Assembly: GCF_003855155.1 (NCBI RefSeq)
Contig: NZ_CP034073.1
Location: 682,001-746,000, forward strand
DNA length: 64,000 bases
From: Shewanella psychromarinicola
GTDB taxonomy: Bacteria > Pseudomonadota > Gammaproteobacteria > Enterobacterales > Shewanellaceae
Reading direction: 5' to 3'
Shown: piece after piece, positions 54,324-64,000 of the stretch
Layout of the letters: every line of letters starts with the position of its first letter
Numbering within the stretch: position 1 is the first letter of the stretch
Notes under the pieces: generated by a model
Told to the model about the DNA's origin: nothing
Seen by the model: the letters and a program-made list of their open reading frames with translations, nothing else
Databases searched by the model: none
Program-made: the position numbers and the translations under genes

Positions 54324-55601
54324 TTAGTGATTACTCACTAAATACTTACGTGTAAGATGTGCTTTTTGCCACCACATAAAAGGGGCAACAACAATAACCA
54401 TTACAATGGCATAAATCATATTGCTTCCAAGAGCAATACCTAAACCGATACAAAATAAGCAACCCGCAACCACCAAAGGTAAGTAGCGTTTGCTGAGTAA
54501 CTTAGCAGCAGACAACATGGCCAACAGGTAAATAATCACAAAAACCCCATTGCTCCAAGCGATTAAATCTTCTAGTTCGTGAGCACCATAAAAGGTGACA
54601 ACAATGACCACTGCCATCGAGCCTAAAATAGCAAACAAGGCTCTAAAAGGCACACCATGTGGATTTAACTTATCAAAATAGCGTGGCACTATGCCTTCTT
54701 TACTAAAGCTCCACAACAAACGCGCAGCGCTGGCAGCATACACATTCACTGTCGCTAACCCGCTAGCAATACCTAATACTCCGATAATGTAGCCACCATA
54801 GCCGCTCAATACGGTGTTTGAGAGTAAGTAATCAAACGCTGATATCATCGCTAAGCCGTCACCCTCTGTTGGCACCATAAGCAATAAAAAAGTACAGGCC
54901 AAATAAATAATCCCCACTAATACCGTCCCCATCATCATCGCAGGCAATAAGTCTTTATCGGGTTGGCGGAAATCGCTCGCAAGATGGGTCATGGCTTCAA
55001 TACCTAAAAAGCTCCAAAAACCAATGCCCATGGCGAGCATAACCCCACTAAACTGCGGGTGGCTGGTATGAGCGAAGGTTTGTAGTTGATCAACATTTAA
55101 CCCGCTAGCACCAAATAATATCGCCACTACCGTAACTATCAGCAACGTGAGGGCAAATTGTAATTTAGCTGACACCTGAATGCCTTTAATATTGAGCAGC
55201 AATAACACAACCACAATCAGCAATTCAGCCACTAATTGGCCAATCCCAGATATCGACACCAATGCATCTAAAAATTGAAAGGTCATTAAAATGGCTGCTG
55301 GCGCGCCAATGGGGATGACTAACAAAAAGATTAACCCAATTGTTCGGCCTGCTGTGGCACCAAAGGCTTTTTCAATGAAGTAAGCCGGGCCAGCGGCGTG
55401 AGGGAAACGACTCGCTAACAAACCAAACACTAATGCCACCGGGATAATCGCAACCGTCAATAATAACCATGCCAATAACGAACCTGAACCGGCTACCTCT
55501 ATGGTCATTTGCGGTAAAATAAATACCCCAGTGCCTAACAATGTGGTGGCCATTAAGCCTGCGCCTTGCCAGCGTCCGATTGTTGCTGTTATTTGATTCA
55601 T
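54324..55601 (-). CDS. yjeH: APC-family amino acid exporter, YjeH-like
   Basis: The 425-residue inner-membrane transporter has twelve predicted helices of the amino acid-polyamine-organocation superfamily. The first helix, GRWQGAGLMATTLLGTGVFI, and LVIPIGAPAAILMTFQFLDA closely follow the pattern of E. coli YjeH, an exporter of methionine and branched-chain amino acids. Substrate specificity is inferred from this. The gene stands alone, with a 17-base gap to the convergent TerB-like gene. Confidence 0.85.
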   Translation of the reverse strand: MNQITATIGRWQGAGLMATTLLGTGVFILPQMTIEVAGSGSLLAWLLLTVAIIPVALVFGLLASRFPHAAGPAYFIEKAFGATAGRTIGLIFLLVIPIGAPAAILMTFQFLDALVSISGIGQLVAELLIVVVLLLLNIKGIQVSAKLQFALTLLIVTVVAILFGASGLNVDQLQTFAHTSHPQFSGVMLAMGIGFWSFLGIEAMTHLASDFRQPDKDLLPAMMMGTVLVGIIYLACTFLLLMVPTEGDGLAMISAFDYLLSNTVLSGYGGYIIGVLGIASGLATVNVYAASAARLLWSFSKEGIVPRYFDKLNPHGVPFRALFAILGSMAVVIVVTFYGAHELEDLIAWSNGVFVIIYLLAMLSAAKLLSKRYLPLVVAGCLFCIGLGIALGSNMIYAIVMVIVVAPFMWWQKAHLTRKYLVSNH

Positions 55602-56301
55602 TATTTTAATCTTGTGAGATATATGGCGACATTATAAGGGCAAACAGGTAAACATGATGCGGATTAATTCGCGGCTATCAAGTTTTGCTTAGGGCGTTAC
55701 AAAAAAAACGGGGGTCAGCATACTTTTTAAATTCAACACAGTGGTGACCATGGTACTGAATCAATTAATATTTTAACCGCCACAACGCAAATCCTTACCG
55801 GCCAAAATATTACGATTTAAATGAATTGATGAGCCTATATGCATCCCCATTCAATACAGTAACAGTATCAAATTCGGCAGGTTATTCATCCTATAGCTGA
55901 CATTATTACAGGATCTTGAGCCTCTTTAGTTAACATCCTTTTTAGCCTCGAATGCTCATTATCGACCGCATAGCATCGAGCCGTTCACTCACTCCCTTGG
56001 GGCGATGGGGCAATTTATCGACTCTCTGTACATAATACAGCGGAAGCCATCTTCTGAAGGATTTTGTCGTTATTTATATTGTTGTTATTATTGTTATTAT
56101 TATTGTTTTGCTACCTTATTAAAATCATCTTAGCAACCTCATTGCAACAAAAATAAAACAAGCATGAATGCCGCAGTTGCTTGCTTATAACCACAAGCTT
56201 TATTTCGCAGATTTTCGATAAAAATTTGCGCTAAATCTTAGATATATAGCGAACTTGACGTTACACTAATATTTGTTTATTTATCTTTGATATGAGCCAA
56301 T
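55602..56301. other. intergenic region upstream of menD
   Basis: The 700-base AT-rich gap between divergent genes contains a degenerate tta/ttg microsatellite at 56072-56110 and the menD promoter. No gene is supported. Confidence 0.4.
56072..56110. repeat. degenerate trinucleotide microsatellite (tta/ttg)
   Basis: Repeated ttattg and ttattatt units over about 40 bases upstream of menD; possible length variation between strains. Confidence 0.7.
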
Positions 56302-58041
56302 ATGCAACAACAGACCAGCGCCGATATGAATTTGTTATGGGGTCAATTGATCTTGGAAGAACTTGCACGCTTAGGGGCTAAGCATGTCTGTATGGCGCCA
56401 GGTTCTCGCTCAACTCCGCTAACATTGGCTGCTGCTAGTCAAACCAAGCTTACGCGTCACATTCATTTTGACGAACGAGGCTTAGGTTTTATGGCACTTG
56501 GACTGGCAAAGGCCAGCAATGCCCCTGTCGCTATCATAACCACCTCAGGTACCGCAGTGGCCAATCTTTATCCAGCGATTGTTGAGGCATGGTTAACCCA
56601 TGTACCACTGATTATTTTGTCTGGCGACAGACCGCCTGAGCTGATTGATTGCGGCGCCAATCAAGCCATTATTCAGCCGGCTATATTTGCTCAATACGCC
56701 AAACAAGTTAACTTACCAACGCCTGATCTTGGTTATCCGGCTAATGCATTATTAAGTACAATTGATCATGCGGTAGCGAACCAGCATCAACCTGTGCATA
56801 TAAACTGCATGTACCGCGAGCCTCTATACCCAGCAGAATTGGTGACATTAGCCCATGTAAAGAAAACGGCTAGTATTATAACATCAACGTATCTTGCGCC
56901 ATTAAACCAATGGTTTGAAAACACTAAGCCATTAACTCGTTATGCTCGACTAACGAGTGCAGACTTACCGACAACAGACACCTTAATGCGCTTTGTTCAT
57001 GGTAAGGGCGTGATAGTGGTTGGCACCTTAGCCCCTGAAGATAATCCACAGCAAATCGTCGCGTTAGCGCAAAAATTAGGCTGGCCGGTTTTAGTCGATG
57101 CACAATCACAGTTACGTCAACATCCTGGGGTAATAGGCCACGTTGACCAACTGTTATTAAACCCTAAAGCCAACAAAAAACTTGAACAAGCTGAGCGGAT
57201 ACTTGTCTTTGGGGGCCGTTTTGTTTCCAAACGTTTAACTCAATATATTGCTCAGCAAACTTGGCATAGCTACTGGCATGTGGGTCAATACGGCGATCGT
57301 TTAGATCCGACCCATCAATCTAAAGAATTTTACCAAGCAAGCGTTCAAGCGGTATGCCAATTACCTTGGCCACGATCATCACAAGCCAACTGGGCATTAC
57401 AATTATTACCGCTAAATGAATCATTGGAGTCACTGTTTAAACAACAGATCGACAATAAAACCTTTGGTGAAGCGCAAGTCGTACGCGCCATTGCATTGGC
57501 TCAAACGGATCAACATTTACTGTTTATCGGTAATAGTTTACCTATCAGGCTTTACGATATGTATGCGCCAATTGCGACCAACACACCAGCCATTTATACC
57601 AACCGTGGCGCCTCTGGCATCGATGGGTTAATTGCAACAGCTTGTGGCGTTGCCGCAGACAAAAATGCACCGACCACTCTGGTTATGGGCGACTTATCCT
57701 GTTTACATGATTTAAATTCACTGGCACTGTTAACACAAATGACCCATCCATTTGTGCTGGTTATTATCAATAATGATGGCGGTAATATCTTTAATTTATT
57801 GCCCGTACCCAATGAGGAACTTCGCAATGACTTTTATCGGTTAAGCCATGGTGTAGAGTTTGGCTATGGTGCGGCTATGTTTGGTTTGGCCTATCGACAG
57901 GCCGATGACATTGAATCGTTTAATCAAGCTTATCAAGAAGCCTTTGAGTTTAATTGTGCCTCAGTCATTGAAATCAATGTCAGCCATACTCAAGCCAGCG
58001 ATCAAATCGCTCAAATCAGCCAATGGGTGAAACAACACTAA
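56302..58041 (+). CDS. menD: 2-succinyl-5-enolpyruvyl-6-hydroxy-3-cyclohexene-1-carboxylate synthase
   Basis: The 579-residue thiamine-diphosphate enzyme makes SEPHCHC from isochorismate and 2-oxoglutarate, committing chorismate to menaquinone. Visible are the N-terminal pyrimidine-binding domain ([32 protein letters not shown]), the middle domain, and the C-terminal ThDP/Mg site ([12 protein letters not shown] ... [10 protein letters not shown]). Its length is normal for MenD. It is the first gene of a tightly packed menD-menH-menC-menE operon; its TAA overlaps the ATG of menH. Menaquinone is the quinone for anaerobic respiration, consistent with the multiheme cytochrome nearby. Confidence 0.97.
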   Translation: MQQQTSADMNLLWGQLILEELARLGAKHVCMAPGSRSTPLTLAAASQTKLTRHIHFDERGLGFMALGLAKASNAPVAIITTSGTAVANLYPAIVEAWLTHVPLIILSGDRPPELIDCGANQAIIQPAIFAQYAKQVNLPTPDLGYPANALLSTIDHAVANQHQPVHINCMYREPLYPAELVTLAHVKKTASIITSTYLAPLNQWFENTKPLTRYARLTSADLPTTDTLMRFVHGKGVIVVGTLAPEDNPQQIVALAQKLGWPVLVDAQSQLRQHPGVIGHVDQLLLNPKANKKLEQAERILVFGGRFVSKRLTQYIAQQTWHSYWHVGQYGDRLDPTHQSKEFYQASVQAVCQLPWPRSSQANWALQLLPLNESLESLFKQQIDNKTFGEAQVVRAIALAQTDQHLLFIGNSLPIRLYDMYAPIATNTPAIYTNRGASGIDGLIATACGVAADKNAPTTLVMGDLSCLHDLNSLALLTQMTHPFVLVIINNDGGNIFNLLPVPNEELRNDFYRLSHGVEFGYGAAMFGLAYRQADDIESFNQAYQEAFEFNCASVIEINVSHTQASDQIAQISQWVKQH

Positions 58042-58847
58042 TGGTTATAATCAGTCGTTTTGGCCGACCACACTTACCTGCATTGTTAATGCTACATGGC
58101 TTCCTTGGCAGTAAAGACGACTGGTCTATTTTAATGCCCCGTTTAAGCCAATATTTCCATTGTATTTGTATTGATTTACCTGGGCATGGCGGTAACGAAG
58201 ATACCTTAACCTCACCGGGTTTACACCAAGCTGCAGAGCTGATTGTCAGTAAAATGCACCGCATGGGTTATCAACAGTTTCATTTGTTGGGCTACTCTCT
58301 TGGGGGTCGGATAGCGCTGCATATTGCAGCTGATTTTGCCGATTCGCTACTGAGTTTAACACTCGAATCAGCCCATCCTGGGTTACAAGATGCTCAGCAA
58401 CAAGCCTCCCGAGCCAAAAGCGACCGTCTCTGGGCTAACAAACTCCAGCATTTAGCCCTAGCGGATTTTCTGGCACTTTGGTACCAGCAAGCGGTATTTA
58501 GCGACTTGAGCGAACATCAAAAGCAGCAACTTATTTCAATACGCCGTATTAACGATCCGCAACGCTTAGCCAATTGTTACATGACAACCTCACTGAGCTT
58601 GCAACAAGACTGTCGAAATGTACTTGAGCGGCTCAACTGCCCATGCCATTTTATATATGGTGTTGATGATAAAAAGTTTGCTCAAGTGGCTATAGATTGG
58701 CAGGCGGCACTCGCAGGTTCAGTCAATTTACAATTACACCCATTACATGCTGCAGGACATAATATTCACAGCCTGCATCCTCAATTGTTTATCGATACCC
58801 TACTGACGTTATTGTGCTTAGATCCGCTAATGGGTTCAAAGGAGTAA
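58041..58847 (+). CDS. menH: 2-succinyl-6-hydroxy-2,4-cyclohexadiene-1-carboxylate synthase
   Basis: The 268-residue alpha/beta hydrolase converts SEPHCHC to SHCHC. The nucleophile elbow GYSLGG (LLGYSLGGR), an oxyanion HGFLG motif near the N-terminus and a C-terminal AAGHNIH with the catalytic His are visible. I choose the ATG at 58041, which overlaps the menD stop (TAATG) and suggests translational coupling; an alternative ATG at 58023 would add six residues. It is the second gene of the operon. Confidence 0.95.
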   Translation: MVIISRFGRPHLPALLMLHGFLGSKDDWSILMPRLSQYFHCICIDLPGHGGNEDTLTSPGLHQAAELIVSKMHRMGYQQFHLLGYSLGGRIALHIAADFADSLLSLTLESAHPGLQDAQQQASRAKSDRLWANKLQHLALADFLALWYQQAVFSDLSEHQKQQLISIRRINDPQRLANCYMTTSLSLQQDCRNVLERLNCPCHFIYGVDDKKFAQVAIDWQAALAGSVNLQLHPLHAAGHNIHSLHPQLFIDTLLTLLCLDPLMGSKE

Positions 58848-58849
58848 CA

Positions 58850-59944
58850 ATGTCATCATCAGACGACTTAACGATAACCAGTTGCACCCTGTATCAATAT
58901 CAAATTGAACTCAATCCGAGCTTACCCGTGGGTATACAACGAATTGATTTTCGCAAAGGATTAGTACTTGATATCCAACTTAATAATCAACAAACGGCTT
59001 GGGCTGAAATAGCGCCATTGTCAGGCTTGGACATTGATAGCCAGATGATAACGGGGTTTAGCCAAGAATCGCTTGATGAAGTGAAATCAAAACTGCAGCA
59101 GATATTACCCTCTTTGATAGATCAACCCTTAGTGGTATTAAATGCCATTGCCCAGCAGATATCGCTGCCATCATTGGCATTCTCATTAAGCTTATTGCAT
59201 GCAAAATCAACCCATTGCCTGCCTATTATTATCGAAAATACACCGATTCAATCAGCAGTGGTGCCGTTACTTTATGATGGTATGTCGACAGCCATTATCA
59301 CCCAAAAGCTACTGACACAAGCCAGCATAAACAGTGTTAAAATTAAAGTCGCTCAGACTAGCATGGCAAGCGAGATCCAATTTATTTATCAAGTACTGGC
59401 CATTGCACCACATGTCACATTACGTTTAGATGCCAATCGTGGTTTTAGCCTTGAACAGGCTATCGATTTTTTAGCGTGTTTACCAAAACACAAAATTGAA
59501 TACATTGAAGAACCCTGCATTAACCCAAATGATAATCCGCAAATATACCGCCAACTAGGCATTAACTACGCGTTAGATGAATCACTCAACTTGCCTCAAT
59601 TTGATCTCGATTTAGCCTTACAGCAACCCGGTTTGGGGGCCTTAATCATCAAACCTATGTTATTGGGTTCGCTGGAAAAATTGCAAAGTATGATCAGCCG
59701 AGCTCATCTCGAGGGAGTGCGTTGTATATTAAGCTCAAGCTTAGAAGCTGATATGGGCATTAACGACTTACGCTTAGTAAGCCAAGCATTAACCCCTGAT
59801 GAATCGCCAGGCCTTGATACATTAAGCGCCTTTACTCAGCCAGTACTGTTAGCAACCTCAGGCTTATCGCCACAACTAAACCATCAGGTATTACAGCAAC
59901 TCACTCATATTGGCCCAACACGTGATCCGAACAAGGTAGGTTAA
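58850..59944 (+). CDS. menC: o-succinylbenzoate synthase
   Basis: This 364-residue enolase-superfamily enzyme dehydrates SHCHC to o-succinylbenzoate. Visible are the catalytic Lys motif VKIKVAQT, metal-binding acids in LRLDANRGF, YIEEPC and ALDESL, and the second Lys in LIIKPMLLGS. An upstream in-frame ATG at 58814 exists, but the ATG at 58850 follows aaggag at 58838-58843 and lies just after the menH stop, so it is preferred. Third gene of the operon. Confidence 0.95.
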   Translation: MSSSDDLTITSCTLYQYQIELNPSLPVGIQRIDFRKGLVLDIQLNNQQTAWAEIAPLSGLDIDSQMITGFSQESLDEVKSKLQQILPSLIDQPLVVLNAIAQQISLPSLAFSLSLLHAKSTHCLPIIIENTPIQSAVVPLLYDGMSTAIITQKLLTQASINSVKIKVAQTSMASEIQFIYQVLAIAPHVTLRLDANRGFSLEQAIDFLACLPKHKIEYIEEPCINPNDNPQIYRQLGINYALDESLNLPQFDLDLALQQPGLGALIIKPMLLGSLEKLQSMISRAHLEGVRCILSSSLEADMGINDLRLVSQALTPDESPGLDTLSAFTQPVLLATSGLSPQLNHQVLQQLTHIGPTRDPNKVG

Positions 59945-59946
59945 TA

Positions 59947-61476
59947 ATGATGTCACCTTTGCATCAAGCAGCATTAACAACCCCAGATGCCATTGCGATT
60001 GAGACCTCGCATGATGGCGTAAACACCAGCACCAATTCTCATGTTAATTCTCGAATAAACTATGCTCGCTTAAGTGGTTTAGTCCGCCATGTAGTGCAAC
60101 AGCTGCAATCTCAAGGCGTCAAGCATGGCGACATTGTGGCTTGTGTATCACATAATAATATTGAAATGATTTGCCTATATTGGGCTTGCGTTGATGCGGG
60201 ATGGATATTTTTACCTCTGTCGCCTCGATTTGCCGATGTACAGATTAATCAGCTTATCAAACGCTTTGCTCTTCAATGGCTCTGGACCGATACCCCAAGC
60301 AAAAAAACGACCATTAAGATTAACCATTGGCTCGATATTGATTTACCTCAGAATGTACCTCAAGCAGCCAGCAGTGTTACAAAGATACCAGCGCATCAAG
60401 CTTCAAACATTATTCTCACCTCAGGCTCAAGTGGTACACCCAAAGCCGCAATGCATTGTTTAATTAACCATGTGAGCAGCGCCAAAGGGGCCGCAACCTC
60501 GATCCCTTTAACAACAACCGATGCTTGGCTATTATCGTTACCACTGTTTCATATTGGTGGGTTAGCCATTATTCATCGTTGTACCCTCGCGGGCGCCTGC
60601 ATTGTATTGCGAAATCCTTCACAGTCACTGGCCGAACAGCTGCGAGGCAGTTCTATTACCCATGTGTCATTAGTGCCCACCCAAGCAATACAGATACTGC
60701 AGCAACAACCTGAAGCATTTAGCCATATTTCCGCGTTACTGTTAGGCGGCGGGGTCATAGAGTCTGCACTGATTGAGGAATTACAACACCTGCACATTAA
60801 CGCTTACACCAGCTATGGTATGACAGAGATGAGCTCGCAAATCACCACAGCTAAAGCGAATTTATCCGGCCATCATGGTCGCCCTTTACCGTCAAGACAG
60901 CTTAGCCTAAAAGAGGGAGTGATTTGGGTTAAAGGTGACTGTTTATTTTTAGGCTATTTAACCGAAAATGGCTTAACACTTCCCGTAGATGAGCAAGGGT
61001 GGTTTTGTACCCATGATAAGGGCCAATTAGATTCCGAGGGTCAGCTGAGTATTTTAGGTCGAGTAGATAACATGTTTATTTGTGGTGGTGAAAATATTCA
61101 TCCAGAACAACTTGAGGCGGTGTTATTAAGCCATCCTAATGTTGCCCAAGCCATTGTATTTCCGATAGACGATGCAACGTTTGGCCACTTACCTGCCGCC
61201 ATTATTGATTATTGTGCAGTAGACAACAGTCATGGCGTTGATGCAGGGCATATTGCAGCCTTTGATGCTAAAAACATTGAAGTTGAAGCGATTGATATAG
61301 ACGCCATTAATTTACAGCTGAGTCAGTTAGTTGAGTCAACGCTGGCACGCTTCAAGCGGCCTAGACAGTTTTTTATGTGGCCAAAAGAGGTTATCTCTGG
61401 TGGTTTAAAAGTGCCAAGAAAAAGTATTATTAGCGCGATTCTAACTCAGATAGCCGCTTCAAAAAAAGCGCAATAA
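59947..61476 (+). CDS. menE: o-succinylbenzoate-CoA ligase
   Basis: The 509-residue AMP-forming ligase activates o-succinylbenzoate as its CoA thioester. The P-loop-like TSGSSGTPKAAMHC (about 156-169), the motif AYTSYGMTEMSSQ and the C-terminal GRVDNMFICGGENIHPEQLE are classic for the ANL superfamily. It begins two bases after the menC stop and is the last operon gene. A terminator shared with rpoH lies downstream. Confidence 0.96.
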   Translation: MMSPLHQAALTTPDAIAIETSHDGVNTSTNSHVNSRINYARLSGLVRHVVQQLQSQGVKHGDIVACVSHNNIEMICLYWACVDAGWIFLPLSPRFADVQINQLIKRFALQWLWTDTPSKKTTIKINHWLDIDLPQNVPQAASSVTKIPAHQASNIILTSGSSGTPKAAMHCLINHVSSAKGAATSIPLTTTDAWLLSLPLFHIGGLAIIHRCTLAGACIVLRNPSQSLAEQLRGSSITHVSLVPTQAIQILQQQPEAFSHISALLLGGGVIESALIEELQHLHINAYTSYGMTEMSSQITTAKANLSGHHGRPLPSRQLSLKEGVIWVKGDCLFLGYLTENGLTLPVDEQGWFCTHDKGQLDSEGQLSILGRVDNMFICGGENIHPEQLEAVLLSHPNVAQAIVFPIDDATFGHLPAAIIDYCAVDNSHGVDAGHIAAFDAKNIEVEAIDIDAINLQLSQLVESTLARFKRPRQFFMWPKEVISGGLKVPRKSIISAILTQIAASKKAQ

Positions 61477-61534
61477 ATGGGGTTATTGATTGCTCAGCGA
61501 CGATTGAACAACCCTTGCATCGGTCACTTTTGAA

Positions 61535-61596
61535 TAGACTAAATTAAATTAGATTAGATTGGATTAGATTAGAGTAGATTGGAGTAGATTTAATTG
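61535..61596. repeat. degenerate short tandem repeat (agatt/ggatt)
   Basis: About eleven imperfect copies of a five-base unit (tagat, ttaga, ggatt forms) run between menE and rpoH. It may vary in copy number. Confidence 0.7.
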
Positions 61597-61642
61597 ACAC
61601 AGATAAAGCTTCGCAAACAAAACGTCACTTTTTAGTCATAAA

Positions 61643-61664
61643 AAAACCTGCCGTTGCAGGTTTT
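61643..61664. terminator. bidirectional terminator between menE and rpoH
   Basis: A perfect 9-bp stem aaaacctgc / gcaggtttt with loop cgtt is followed by tttaattt on the plus strand and by a run of T on the minus strand, serving the two convergent genes. Confidence 0.85.
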
Positions 61665-61692
61665 AATTTATCAAAATCGAATAGGCTAGATC

Positions 61693-62550
61693 TTACGCTA
61701 TACACGATTTAAGTTTGTTCATAGCATTCTTTTCTAACTGCCGAATACGTTCCGCAGAGACTTGGTAAGTCGATGCCAGTTCTTGCAAAGTCACTTTATG
61801 ATCATCTAACCAACGCGCACGTAATATATGCTGACTACGTTCATCTAAGGTTTTGATTGCTGATAATAAACGTGTTTGAGAATCGGCTTCCCAATTGGCA
61901 TTTTCAACCTGCGATGCCACATCTGAAGAATGATCTTCTAAGAATAATGCTGGGGCAAAATCTTGATGGTCGTCGTCACTGTCACTGGCTAAATCAAAAG
62001 CCGGATCTTGTGCTGCCATGCGAGACTCCATCTCAGTCACGTCAGCTTTAGATACACCCAGATTCTCCGCGACCATAGTCACTTCAGCGTCACTAAACCA
62101 ACCTAAACGCTTTTTAGACTTCCGGATATTAAAGAATAATTTACGCTGTGCTTTTGTGGTCGCGACTTTCACGATACGCCAGTTTTTCAGTACGTATTCA
62201 TGAATTTCAGCTTTAATCCAATGTACCGCAAAGGAGACCAAGCGAACACCAACATCAGGATCGAAGCGTTTAACCGCTTTCATCAAGCCAATATTACCTT
62301 CTTGAATAAGGTCTGCCTGTGGTAAACCGTATCCAGAGTAGCCTTTCGCAACATGCACAACAAAACGAAGATGCGACATAATTAATTGTTTTGCAGCGTG
62401 TAGATCGCCGTTTTCTTGTAAACGCTTGGCGATGCCATACTCTGTATCCGCGTCCAACATGTTAATGCTGGTCACAGACTGGATGTACGCCTCTAGACTG
62501 CTAGTGCTGTGTGGAACAGTCAGCGCCATTGATTGCGTTTGATCAGTCAT
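61693..62550 (-). CDS. rpoH: RNA polymerase sigma-32 factor (heat shock)
   Basis: The 285-residue sigma factor directs RNA polymerase to heat-shock promoters. Visible are sigma region 2 ([39 protein letters not shown]), the RpoH box [10 protein letters not shown] (about 132-141) typical of sigma-32, and region 4 ([40 protein letters not shown]). I choose ATG at 62550, preceded by aggaga, over the ATG at 62571; this gives the normal family length. Confidence 0.97.
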   Translation of the reverse strand: MTDQTQSMALTVPHSTSSLEAYIQSVTSINMLDADTEYGIAKRLQENGDLHAAKQLIMSHLRFVVHVAKGYSGYGLPQADLIQEGNIGLMKAVKRFDPDVGVRLVSFAVHWIKAEIHEYVLKNWRIVKVATTKAQRKLFFNIRKSKKRLGWFSDAEVTMVAENLGVSKADVTEMESRMAAQDPAFDLASDSDDDHQDFAPALFLEDHSSDVASQVENANWEADSQTRLLSAIKTLDERSQHILRARWLDDHKVTLQELASTYQVSAERIRQLEKNAMNKLKSCIA

Positions 62551-62780
62551 TCGCTCTCCTACTACATTCAAAAATATATTTCAGCTATCTTAATACGATA
62601 AGTGAAGCTTCTTGGTTCACAACACAAGAATGCTCACCCTATTTAGCTGATGAACTATCAACTATACGACATCATATGTCAAATAAGGTTCTACTGGATG
62701 AACATTTTTACCGCTAGGTAATCACAATGCAAGTGAACAAACGTTCATTATTGGGATTAAGCATTATTATACGCCGGCTA

Positions 62781-63746
62781 TTATGACGGTTCAATGCTAC
62801 GTAAGTGCTGACGCACAGATAAATACGAACCCAACCAGCCTAAAAATGATGCCAGTAACACCAGTTTAATTAATTCTAAAAATGTTAACGACTCAATGGT
62901 TAATTCACTGCCATATAAACCCAATAATTCGGCTAAGGCACTATCGATATACCACACTAACAGGTTGATAATTAGCCAAGCCAAAATGCCACCTATAACG
63001 CCATACCAAATCCCGGTATACAAAAAAGGACGTTGAATAAAGGCTTCCGTCGCGCCCACTAACTTCATCACTTCAATTTCAGCTCGACGGTTCATAATCG
63101 CAAGACGAATAGTGTTGCCAATCACTAATACCACCGCGAGGATCAGCAAGGCGGCAATCGCCAGCACGGTTTTCTCAAGTAATTTAAGCAATGCTTGCAA
63201 ACGCTCTAACCATTCAATATCTAAACGACCAAAGCTGACTTCTGGTTCGCGCTCTAATTTTACCAGTAGCTCACGCGCCCCTGCCGGACTCGAGTATTTA
63301 ACCGAAGGGGTTACGGTAACCACTGCAGGTAAAGGGTTCTCATCTAAGTATGCAAGTGCCTCACCAAAACCTGATAAACGCTGAAACTCTTCTAATGCTT
63401 GCTCACGACTAATATACGTCACGGATTCAACTTCTCGGAAGACTTTAATACGCGACAATAAACTTTGAATAGATTGCTCACTGCGGCCTTTATTAATGAA
63501 TAACGAAATTTCAGCAGCACTGTTCCAAGACTGGGTGATGTTTTCAGCATTTTTAACCAGCACCTGTAATGCGGCCGGTAAACTTAAACTCACGCCCAAT
63601 ACTGCCATGGTCATAATTGATGACACTGGATTACGCCAAAGTTCACCCATACTCGAGGTGCCTTGCTGCACATGACGAATAAAAAACATCACAATACGGC
63701 CACTTAAGGGTAATTTACTTTGAGTAATATTCGGTTTTTTACTCAT
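62781..63746 (-). CDS. ftsX: cell-division protein FtsX (ABC-type membrane subunit)
   Basis: The 321-residue inner-membrane protein has the FtsX pattern: one helix near residues 44-68, a periplasmic domain with SAAEISLFINKGRSEQSIQ (about 80-98), and three C-terminal helices (LAIAALLILAVVLVIGNTIR, then LAWLIINLLVWYI and LELIKLVLLASFLGWLGSYL). With FtsE it forms the complex that regulates cell-wall hydrolysis at the septum. It starts four bases inside the end of ftsE (overlap 63743-63746), as usual in this operon. The start at 63746 is an ATG. Confidence 0.96.
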   Translation of the reverse strand: MSKKPNITQSKLPLSGRIVMFFIRHVQQGTSSMGELWRNPVSSIMTMAVLGVSLSLPAALQVLVKNAENITQSWNSAAEISLFINKGRSEQSIQSLLSRIKVFREVESVTYISREQALEEFQRLSGFGEALAYLDENPLPAVVTVTPSVKYSSPAGARELLVKLEREPEVSFGRLDIEWLERLQALLKLLEKTVLAIAALLILAVVLVIGNTIRLAIMNRRAEIEVMKLVGATEAFIQRPFLYTGIWYGVIGGILAWLIINLLVWYIDSALAELLGLYGSELTIESLTFLELIKLVLLASFLGWLGSYLSVRQHLRSIEPS

Positions 63747-64000
63747 CGTATGTACTCCCCTTCAGAGGCAGAGCTTTCTCCACCGAGCATGCGTCCTTGA
63801 CGCAGAGTAAAAGTACGATACTTCATTCGCGCAATAAGGCCTAAGTCGTGGGTGGCAATGAGGACACTGGTCCCCGAGTCATTAAAGGCCTCAAATAAAC
63901 GTAAAATATCCATCGATAATTTAGGGTCTAAGTTACCTGTCGGTTCATCAGCCAATAATAATGGTGGTTTGTTAACAATGGCGCGGGCAATACCCACACG
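63743..64000 (-). CDS. ftsE: cell-division ATP-binding protein FtsE, 3' part
   Basis: The window ends inside this gene. The visible about 85 residues contain the Walker B motif (LLLADEPTGNLDPKLS) and the H-loop (IATHDLG) of an ABC-type ATPase, then the C-terminus SEGEYIR. The signature motif lies just upstream, outside the window. It overlaps ftsX by four bases and is transcribed with it, towards rpoH. Confidence 0.95.
   Translation of the reverse strand, partial: RVGIARAIVNKPPLLLADEPTGNLDPKLSMDILRLFEAFNDSGTSVLIATHDLGLIARMKYRTFTLRQGRMLGGESSASEGEYIR

Noticed and set aside
1..64000. CRISPR arrays, tRNA or rRNA genes
   Set aside because: No regularly spaced direct repeats with unique spacers and no recognisable tRNA or rRNA sequence were seen.

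Overview
The window looks like the chromosome of a Shewanella-type marine gammaproteobacterium. The evidence is a 12-heme periplasmic c-type cytochrome, a menD-menH-menC-menE menaquinone operon running towards rpoH-ftsX-ftsE, and AT-rich DNA. No rRNA or tRNA gene and no CRISPR array was found. Species assignment is inference from gene content.

Layout. (1) 0-4.6 kb: two similar small one-helix membrane proteins flank the dodecaheme cytochrome, followed by an NAD(P)-binding SDR-like gene. (2) 4.9-24.1 kb: a heavily rearranged mobile-element region. Two near-identical ISL3-family elements in direct orientation (5604-6951 and 19276-20623) bracket 12.3 kb. The whole block is flanked by a 7-bp direct repeat and splits one small gene, whose frame is restored exactly when the block is removed. 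Inside the block are a group II intron interrupted by an IS3 element, an IS66 element, a truncated DJ-1/PfpI gene, an intact hemB, and a CSS-EAL phosphodiesterase gene broken by a second IS66-type element. To the right lie a truncated IS630 element, a third IS66 element and a broken DUF5677 gene. (3) 25-33 kb: sugar uptake. Genes are a Gfo/Idh/MocA oxidoreductase, a PTS EIICB (PtsG-like), an EIIA-HPr-EI fusion and an OprB porin. A perfect 14-bp inverted repeat sits ahead of the PTS genes. (4) 33.6-44.2 kb: an accessory defence region. It has a short array of integron-cassette-like genes (AbiTii-like, HEPN-like, broken tail-anchored protein), each followed by an attC-like site, then a second copy of the group II intron, then a four-gene CBASS operon (CD-NTase, E1/E2 fusion, JAMM peptidase, 2TM-SAVED effector) and a Sel1-repeat protein. 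(5) 44.9-55.6 kb: an SLC13-type permease, two DUF4382 lipoproteins, a DUF4145-Sel1 protein, a YciC-like membrane protein, a DUF2780 protein, a TerB-like protein and a YjeH-like amino acid exporter. (6) 56.3-64 kb: the menaquinone operon, rpoH, ftsX and the 3' end of ftsE.

Themes. Both group II introns sit in the same short motif, which recurs elsewhere in the window (unoccupied at about 44.54 kb) at the end of an interspersed repeat of about 320 bp. Several genes are broken by insertions with intact target duplications or by single-base changes in A-runs, so much of the insertion history of 5-24 kb can be read directly. The defence genes at 33.6-44 kb are the most interesting functional block; CBASS itself is a known system. 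No clearly undescribed multi-gene system could be demonstrated from sequence alone.
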